Assembly (NCBI GenBank): GCA_937876385.1
Contig: CALFHQ010000181.1
Coordinates: forward strand, 1 to 8,496
Origin: an uncultured Pseudomonadota bacterium
GTDB taxonomy: Bacteria; Myxococcota_A; UBA9042; CAIXZC01
Reading direction: 5' to 3'
Length of the DNA stretch: 8,496 bases
Numbering within the stretch: the stretch's first letter is position 1; every line of letters begins with the position of its first letter. Made by a program: the position numbers and the translations under genes. Below are positions 1 through 3,728 of this stretch, in pieces. Below the pieces are notes generated by a model. The model was not told the origin of the DNA. It saw only the letters and a list, made by a program, of their open reading frames with translations, and did not search any database.

Positions 1-237
1 GAGAAGCTCCAGACCCTGTCTTGCACCATCGAACGACTCGTTGGCGACGAAGAGAAGCTGTTTGGCTCCGTGACCACCCGCGACATCGCCGCGGCACTGG
101 CCGGCGAAGGGTTCGAAATCGACCACAGCCAGCTTATCCTCGAAGAGCCGATCAAGAAAATGGGCGTCTTCACCATCGCCGTGAAGCTCAACCAGAACGT
201 CGAGAGTTCGGTGAAAGTTTGGGTCGTCGCTCAGTAG
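1..237 (+). CDS. rplI: Ribosomal protein L9, C-terminal part (5' end outside window)
   Basis: The window opens inside this gene, in frame from base 1, with 78 residues before a TAG stop. L9 is a two-domain protein of about 150 residues in the 50S subunit: an N-terminal rRNA-binding domain and a C-terminal domain joined by a long helix. The visible part is the C-terminal domain. It shows the family pattern of a KLFGSVTTRDIAAAL stretch (about residues 19-33 of the fragment), then EGFEIDHSQLILEEPIKK, then a closing beta strand ending KVWVVAQ. The N-terminal domain and start codon lie upstream of the window. The downstream methyltransferase gene begins within or immediately after its last codons, so the two are probably translated from one mRNA. 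Identification is firm because the whole C-domain pattern is present. Confidence 0.93.
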   Translation, partial: EKLQTLSCTIERLVGDEEKLFGSVTTRDIAAALAGEGFEIDHSQLILEEPIKKMGVFTIAVKLNQNVESSVKVWVVAQ

Positions 238-1109
238 ACCAGCCTCAGGGCCTGCAAATCATCATCCACCCCGAGGGGAACACCCCCTCGCAGGTAAAGG
301 ATCTTCTGCAGGCCCACTCCATCCCCTACCAGGAAGTTCTCCCCCCAGAACCCACGGATGAACTGTTTATCGGCATCCCGGGCTCCTACATTCTCTATCC
401 AGAAGATGCCTCGCAGGCTGACGAGTGGGTTCAACTCCTCGAGAGCCACAAGGTTCACGGAGTGGAAACTCAACCCCTCCCCGACGGCGCAGCAAACTGG
501 CTGGAGCGATGGAAGGAGTTCTACCAGTGGACGCTGGTCACCCCTCGAATCGCAGTAGGTCCGGTGTTTCGACCGTGCCCCTTCGATGTGGAAGTGACCG
601 TCGCCATTGAGCCTGGACAGGGCTTTGGAACAGGCACCCACGAGTCTTCTCAACTGGCTTTGGAGTTATTGGACAACGTCGTGAAACCGGGGAGCACCCT
701 CGTGGACGCCGGGTCTGGCTCCGGAATCCTCGCCATCGCAGCAAAGAAGCTCGGTGCCGACCTTTGCATCGGCTTTGATATCGACATCGACGCCGTCAAA
801 GAGAGCCTCGAAAACGCCCAGCGAAATGGGGTCACCATCCATGCCATTCACGCTCCAGTGGACGCCATGGTTGGCCAATTCGACGTCGTCGTTGCCAACA
901 TGCTGGCCTTTCGACTCTTGCCCATCTCCAAAGGGCTCAGGCGCCTCGTCAAGGACGGAGGCCATCTGGTGTTGGCCGGACTCATCGAGGAGAACATGGC
1001 AACCTTCCCAAAGGCCTTCTTCGACGACGCAGGAGAATTTGAGTGGAAGGACCGCCACTACAAAAACGGCTGGGTTTCTGAGGTGTACCAGAAGAAGGCC
1101 CGGCGATGA
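219..1109 (+). CDS. prmA: Ribosomal protein L11 methyltransferase PrmA
   Basis: PrmA is a cytoplasmic SAM-dependent enzyme that methylates ribosomal protein L11. The reading frame stays open far upstream, but the part before about base 219 is only the L9 gene read in another frame. TTG at 219 gives 296 residues, close to the usual 290-300; CTG at 252 would give 285; there is no ATG near the expected start, so the start is uncertain. Seen in the protein: an N-terminal substrate-binding domain (about 1-110), the PrmA-typical GFGTGTHESS (about 135-144), the SAM-binding glycine loop VDAGSGSGILAIAA (about 162-175), an acidic end of the next strand (GFDIDIDA), and the VVANMLA motif (about 224-230) matching the family's (I/V)ANIL. 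It overlaps the rplI 3' end with the TTG start, and its own stop overlaps the next start as ATGA. Confidence 0.9.
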   Translation: MGRRSVDQPQGLQIIIHPEGNTPSQVKDLLQAHSIPYQEVLPPEPTDELFIGIPGSYILYPEDASQADEWVQLLESHKVHGVETQPLPDGAANWLERWKEFYQWTLVTPRIAVGPVFRPCPFDVEVTVAIEPGQGFGTGTHESSQLALELLDNVVKPGSTLVDAGSGSGILAIAAKKLGADLCIGFDIDIDAVKESLENAQRNGVTIHAIHAPVDAMVGQFDVVVANMLAFRLLPISKGLRRLVKDGGHLVLAGLIEENMATFPKAFFDDAGEFEWKDRHYKNGWVSEVYQKKARR

Positions 1110-1828
1110 CCACCCCTTCGGTGTGGACAGACCTTCCGACCCCTTTGGTGGGTGACAAGATTCCCCTCACAGGCCCCATTCAACACTATCTGGCTAGAGT
1201 CTTGCGAGTTCAGGTGGGTGACACGGTGGAGCTGATGCGAAAGGGGCACTACATCGCTCTGGCCGCTGTGGATGCTCTAGAGGCCGAGGCGGTCACTGTG
1301 ACAGTGCAATCGGTCAAAGAGCTTCCCCCGTCGTCCTTCGAACTGAACTTGGTGCTCAGCCCCCTCAAGGGCAAAACCAGCCGTGAATTGGTGTCCAGAC
1401 TGGCAGAGCTGGGAGTCGCTCGACTCATATTCCTGAACATGACGCGTAGCGTGGCTCGATATGATTCCTCAAAAATCAAGGCCCTCCAAACCGTGGCCGA
1501 TGAAGGGGCTCGCAAGGTCGGACAACCCAACAGCCCCCAGGTCCTTCTTGCGTCCTCGTGGACAGAAGCCCTGGCCCTCACACCCCAAGACCAGCCGTTG
1601 TTGGTGTTCCACGAACACGGCGACCAGGGCCTCTCCGATCTCCCCCTCACCGACAAATCCGGTGCCTTTTGTGTCCTGGGTCCAGAAGGGGGGCTCGCAG
1701 ACGAAGAGCTCGTGTGGCTAGGCAAGCAGAACGCACACTTCATTCGCCTCAACGGCCCAGCCTACCGAGCCGTCACCGCTGGAATCGTCGGGGTATCGAT
1801 TCTGTTGCATCGTGCTGGAGAGATCTAG
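1106..1828 (+). CDS. rsmE: 16S rRNA (uracil1498-N3)-methyltransferase, RsmE family
   Basis: RsmE makes m3U1498 in 16S rRNA and belongs to the SPOUT (knotted) methyltransferases. The 240-residue length fits. The N-terminal PUA-like domain contains HYLARVLRVQVGDTVEL (about 27-43), matching the family's H..VLR...GD. The catalytic domain has KGKTSRELVSRLAELGV (88-104) and the strong signature GPEGGLADEE (192-201). The final knot region reads RLNGPAYRAVTAGIVG (214-229). Here the family normally has LG..ILR.ETA, so the conserved Glu before Thr-Ala is replaced by Val, although Arg221 is kept. The usual EQ in the preceding helix is also altered (ADEGARKVG, 131-139). The start ATG overlaps the prmA stop by 4 bases, which indicates translational coupling. 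It is a divergent member; the family call is firm, retained activity is less certain. Confidence 0.9.
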   Translation: MTTPSVWTDLPTPLVGDKIPLTGPIQHYLARVLRVQVGDTVELMRKGHYIALAAVDALEAEAVTVTVQSVKELPPSSFELNLVLSPLKGKTSRELVSRLAELGVARLIFLNMTRSVARYDSSKIKALQTVADEGARKVGQPNSPQVLLASSWTEALALTPQDQPLLVFHEHGDQGLSDLPLTDKSGAFCVLGPEGGLADEELVWLGKQNAHFIRLNGPAYRAVTAGIVGVSILLHRAGEI

Positions 1829-1856
1829 CCACTGACCCCAATCTCAGGGCAGGTTT

Positions 1857-1885
1857 CAACCCCCCGCATTCCATGCGGGGGGTTG
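1857..1885 (+). repeat. 13-bp perfect hairpin just after rsmE, loop TCC
   Basis: Bases 1857-1869 pair perfectly with 1873-1885 around a three-base TCC loop. The stem closes with GCAT/ATGC next to the loop. It lies 28 bases after the rsmE stop, where an operon terminator would be expected. No T-tract follows on the + strand, so classic intrinsic termination is not supported; stabilising the 3' end of the operon mRNA is possible. It shares the GCAT-NNN-ATGC core with the hairpins at 1910 and 1961. Confidence 0.8.
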
Positions 1886-1909
1886 CGGAGGTGTCCCCGA
1901 CGCTCATGG

Positions 1910-1928
1910 CACCGCATTTTATGCGGTG
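1910..1928. repeat. GCAT-TTT-ATGC triloop hairpin (second copy)
   Basis: Bases 1910-1917 (CACCGCAT) pair with 1921-1928 (ATGCGGTG) around a TTT loop, an 8-bp perfect stem. A smaller stem AGCGG/CCGCT follows at 1933-1948 with a six-base loop. The core is the same as in the hairpins at 1857 and 1961, while the outer bases differ compensatorily. Confidence 0.7.
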
Positions 1929-1960
1929 GACCAGCGGTCAACTCCGCTTCGCAAGTCCAG

Positions 1961-1979
1961 CCTCGCATCAAATGCGAGG
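1961..1979. repeat. GCAT-CAA-ATGC triloop hairpin (third copy)
   Basis: Bases 1961-1968 (CCTCGCAT) pair with 1972-1979 (ATGCGAGG) around a CAA loop, an 8-bp perfect stem. The inner five pairs (CGCAT/ATGCG) equal those of the two preceding hairpins; outer pairs and loop differ. Confidence 0.7.
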
Positions 1980-1984
1980 ACATG

Positions 1985-2002
1985 ATCCCGCTCAAACGGG
2001 AT
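1985..2002. repeat. Short hairpin ATCCCG/CGGGAT
   Basis: Bases 1985-1990 pair with 1997-2002 around the loop CTCAAA. It sits six bases after the third triloop hairpin but lacks the GCAT core, so it may be an independent element or a diverged member. Confidence 0.5.
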
Positions 2003-2042
2003 ACTCCCCGGCTGAAACCCACTGGATCCGCATCCATCATTT

Positions 2043-2068
2043 CCTGTATTGCCAGCCAATCAGGCTAC
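2043..2068 (-). repeat. REP-like hairpin with 5' GTAG (copy A)
   Basis: Read on the - strand, GTAG (2068-2065) sits directly at the foot of a hairpin. CCTG pairs with CAGG (2064-2061 with 2046-2043) and ATTG with CAAT (2060-2057 with 2051-2048), with one bulged base at 2047 and a five-base loop. A GTAG tetranucleotide abutting an imperfect stem is the diagnostic layout of REP elements acted on by TnpA_REP (RAYT) proteins. It shares the first eight bases, GTAGCCTG, with the two other GTAG hairpins at 2125 and 2326. Confidence 0.6.
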
Positions 2069-2078
2069 CTTGCCTCGT

Positions 2079-2206
2079 GGCGCTGAAGGCGCCTCGGGGG
2101 GCACGCCAAAGGTGTGCTGGTAGAGTAGCCTGGGGTGAGGGCGCTGTAGGTGCCCTTACCCCAGGACCAGGGTATTGATATGGAGACCGCACGCTGTAGG
2201 TGTGCG
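2079..2206 (+). repeat. Four-hairpin REP-like module, left copy (+ orientation)
   Basis: Four stem-loops lie in order. (i) 2079-2093, GGCGC/GCGCC with loop TGAAG. (ii) 2101-2117, a 7-bp stem with loop AAA. (iii) GTAG at 2125-2128 directly followed by a 16-bp stem, 2129-2144 with 2150-2165, loop TGTAG. (iv) 2188-2206, a 7-bp stem with loop TGTAG. Stems ii-iv contain G-T wobbles that pair only when the + strand is the folded strand. Between hairpins ii and iii is TGCTGGTAGA, and CCCCAGGAC closes hairpin iii. The same words in the same order occur inverted in the right copy (2238-2377), which establishes homology. It probably belongs to a REP/BIME-type non-autonomous mobile repeat; no transposase gene is present here. 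Confidence 0.65.
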
Positions 2207-2237
2207 AGTAGAATTGCGTCGATTCAACGCCCAAGCT

Positions 2238-2377
2238 GGCGGACCTACAGCCCGCCGAGATCATTTTTGGAGATCATCCGTCCTGGGGCGCCGGGTCCGC
2301 TGGGGCGCCCGTCACACCCAGGCTACAACACCAGCAGGCCTTCAGCCTGCGGACCGCCAGCACCTACAGTGCGGCGG
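2238..2377 (-). repeat. Four-hairpin REP-like module, right copy (inverted)
   Basis: On the - strand the order mirrors the left copy. (i) 2377-2354 has loop TGTAG and one bulged base. (ii) 2350-2334, GCAGGC/GCCTGC, has loop TGAAG. (iii) GTAG at 2326-2323 is followed directly by an imperfect hairpin over 2322-2282, with a 6-bp foot, a one-sided bulge and a 5-bp inner stem. (iv) 2256-2238 has loop TGTAG. TGCTGGT, three variable bases and GTAGCCTGGG are shared with the left copy, as is CCCCAGGAC after hairpin iii. In hairpin iv the - strand pairs by G-T where the + strand would have an A-C mismatch. An extra 7-bp stem, GGCGGCC/GGCCGCC (2373-2379 with 2394-2400), overlaps its outer edge. Confidence 0.65.
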
Positions 2378-2406
2378 CCCCGGAAAAAAGGCGGGCCGCC
2401 AACAAC

Positions 2407-2488
2407 GGGGTTGCGGACCACGCCCTTCTCCAGACCACACGCGCAGCGAACAGGGAGATCCGAACCCCAGTAAGAACGGATCCGCATC
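2407..2488 (+). repeat. Segment bounded by the same two 11-mers as 1879-2034 (copy 2)
   Basis: The segment starts with GGGGTTGCGGA (2407-2417) and ends with GGATCCGCATC (2478-2488), matching the borders of the segment at 1879-2034. It lacks the triloop hairpins. The two copies flank the REP-like modules, so the inner region looks as if it had been inserted into, or amplified together with, an older repeat. Confidence 0.5.
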
Positions 2489-2550
2489 TAGTGGCTGGAA
2501 CCCGGGGTTGGGAAGAGTCGCAGATGGACACGACGCCCAGAGAAGCCATT

Positions 2551-2564
2551 GGGGGCCTGCCCCC
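2551..2564 (-). terminator. GC hairpin after the dioxygenase lipoprotein gene
   Basis: GGGGG (2551-2555) pairs with CCCCC (2560-2564) around a four-base loop. On the - strand the hairpin starts 8 bases after the stop of the dioxygenase-like gene. No T-run follows on the - strand, so it is a candidate 3'-end hairpin rather than a convincing intrinsic terminator. On the + strand it is followed by CCCCCTTTCCGTTTC, which is only weakly T-rich. Confidence 0.35.
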
Positions 2565-2572
2565 TTTCCGTT

Positions 2573-3376
2573 TCATTGTGACGCGCTGAGTACGAACTGC
2601 ATTTCTGCAGCCAAGTCGGCACCGGTGGCTGGGGCAGCGTCGGTGAGGCTGAGGATTCTGGCGGGATCGTCGGAATGACACGTTGGTGGTCCGCAGGAGT
2701 CTTCGGGCCACAAGAAGGGATCACCCTCGAAGTAGAGCTGGGTCGTCACGAGCTCAAATCCGGGGCCGGAGACCTTGACGTGGACATGACGGGGACGCCC
2801 CTCGTAGAACCCGGGAAGCACCGTGATGACTGCATAGGAACCGTCCGCGTCTGCCTGGATCCTGCCCCGCAGCCGCCAACCTTCCTCCCCGCCGGGGTAG
2901 TTACCGTCGGCGTCAGTCTGCCAGAAATCCAGGACCGCTCCAGAGACTCCGTCGCAGGCTTCGTCCACCACGCGGCCATGGAGCAGGAGCCGCTCGCCAG
3001 GCTCATCAGGTCCGGCGATCGAGTCAACAAATGGTGCTCCCTCAAGATAGTATGGCCCCTGCGCATCGCCCGTCGTAGGGACGCAGGTCTTTGGAAGCTG
3101 CAAGTCTGAATCGGCCGTCGCATCCGCAATTGCATCCTCGAAGGCGTCCGCTGCAACCTCCTCTCCTGAGTCAAGGGCAACGTCTATAGCCGCATCCCAT
3201 TGGGCATCCACGACGAGGTCTTCCACCGCTATATCGTCCTCTATCTCGGCTTCAATATCGGCAGCGAGGTCTGCAAGAGCATCCTTCGACATCGCCTCTC
3301 CCGAATCACCACCACAGGCCGAAGATCCGACCAGCATCACCGCAACCAGCGCAAGTTTCTTCAGTGTTCTCATCAT
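2573..3376 (-). CDS. Exported intradiol ring-cleavage dioxygenase-like lipoprotein
   Basis: The protein has 267 residues from ATG at 3376. A GGAGG ribosome-binding site (3383-3387) lies 6 bases upstream; the next codon is also ATG, so either may be used. The basic start and hydrophobic stretch (about 5-17) lead to GSSAC with Cys21, a likely but imperfect lipobox. Residues about 24-92 form an Asp/Ala/Glu-rich linker. The C-terminal domain (about 95-267) is the protocatechuate 3,4-dioxygenase fold: GPYYLEGAPF (107-116), LLHGRVVDEACDGVSGAVLDFWQTDADGNY, then LPGFYEGRPRHVHV. The four Fe(III) ligands expected for the family are all visible: Tyr160, Tyr191, His197 and His199. A non-heme iron dioxygenase on catechol-like substrates at the cell envelope is therefore plausible. 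The substrate is unknown, and no aromatic-degradation genes lie nearby. Cytosolic PcaGH enzymes lack the signal and linker. Confidence 0.85.
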   Translation of the reverse strand: MMRTLKKLALVAVMLVGSSACGGDSGEAMSKDALADLAADIEAEIEDDIAVEDLVVDAQWDAAIDVALDSGEEVAADAFEDAIADATADSDLQLPKTCVPTTGDAQGPYYLEGAPFVDSIAGPDEPGERLLLHGRVVDEACDGVSGAVLDFWQTDADGNYPGGEEGWRLRGRIQADADGSYAVITVLPGFYEGRPRHVHVKVSGPGFELVTTQLYFEGDPFLWPEDSCGPPTCHSDDPARILSLTDAAPATGADLAAEMQFVLSASQ

Positions 3377-3728
3377 CCTGTTCCTCCATCTGACCTGGTA
3401 CTCGCCAGGAAATGGACGAGCCAACGCAAAGCAAACATGCCAACTGTAACCATCCGAAGCAACACAGCAAAGGCACGTGCGTAGGAGATCGTTTCAGAAG
3501 TCATGGGTTTGGACAGCGCGCTCATGGGTACCATCTTGAAAGACATGCTCAACAAGCGACCCATTTCTCAGTGATTTGCAGACGCCTCCCCCGATTTCAC
3601 AGCGATTCAGTAAGCGAAGTCTCTGGGCTTCCTGGGGCACAGTTCGATTTTCGTCCCCGGTTGAAGAGTTCGTCTTCAGTGTCGAGATTGACAGGTGAGA
3701 CTGATCGACGCTGCATCGAGGGAAGAAC
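3377..3728. other. Divergent intergenic region
   Basis: This stretch of about 350 bases separates two divergent genes and must hold both promoters. I see the two ribosome-binding sites at its ends and a small stem-loop, GAAGA/TCTTC, at about 3663-3677. No convincing -35/-10 pair, operator or RNA gene stands out. A small hydrophobic - strand frame at 3373-3564 is discussed under rejected items. Confidence 0.6.
3718..3725 (+). promoter_or_regulatory. Ribosome-binding site of the aconitase gene
   Basis: GAGGGAAG lies three bases before the ATG at 3729. It is the only good Shine-Dalgarno sequence near the 5' end of the frame and supports that start. Confidence 0.7.

Larger units (their letters stand above)
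1879..2034 (+). repeat. Segment bounded by the same two 11-mers as 2407-2488 (copy 1)
   Basis: The segment starts with GGGGTTGCGGA (1879-1889) and ends with GGATCCGCATC (2024-2034). Both 11-mers recur in the same order and orientation at 2407-2417 and 2478-2488. The inner parts differ in length (about 156 versus 82 bases) and align only near the right edge (GAAACCCACT here, GAACCCCAGT there). This copy contains the second and third triloop hairpins. Confidence 0.55.
1829..2572. other. Gene-free hairpin-dense intergenic cluster
   Basis: This gap between the converging rsmE and dioxygenase genes has no reading frame with family-like composition. Frames that stay open here are Arg/Pro/Gly-rich and change character with every repeat. 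I count at least a dozen stem-loops by direct base-pairing, listed separately below. They fall into two styles: GCAT/ATGC triloop hairpins (1857-1979), and hairpins with TGWAG or CTWCA pentaloops arranged as two inverted modules (about 2043-2400). The tail, 2401-2550, holds only short pairings and a repeat shared with the left part. The organisation resembles a REP/BIME repeat cluster. A large structured RNA is the alternative. Confidence 0.75.

Noticed and set aside
1857..1885. Intrinsic terminator of the rplI-prmA-rsmE operon.
   Set aside because: The stem is ideal, but TTGCGGAGG rather than a T-tract follows on the + strand, so it is kept only as a hairpin repeat.
2061..2400. Integron attC sites or an IS element with terminal inverted repeats.
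   Set aside because: No attC core sites (GTTRRRY-type) at the stem feet, no integrase or transposase frame, and no clear target-site duplication; the GTAG-hairpin layout fits REP elements better.
2175..2678. A 167-residue + strand frame across the hairpin cluster, and a 115-residue - strand frame at 2364-2711.
   Set aside because: Composition is Arg/Pro/Gly-rich and governed by the inverted repeats; both run into the antisense of the dioxygenase gene and resemble no family.
3373..3564. A 63-residue hydrophobic - strand frame ending in the dioxygenase start codons (ATGATGA overlap).
   Set aside because: It has a membrane-like stretch and a tempting stop/start overlap, but only a weak ribosome-binding site and several Met codons with no clear start. 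The dioxygenase gene has its own good Shine-Dalgarno inside this frame. Not convincing without conservation data.
3688..3716. TTGACA upstream of the aconitase as a -35 box.
   Set aside because: The hexamer 17 bases downstream is CTGCAT, a poor -10, and transcription would begin in the ribosome-binding site.
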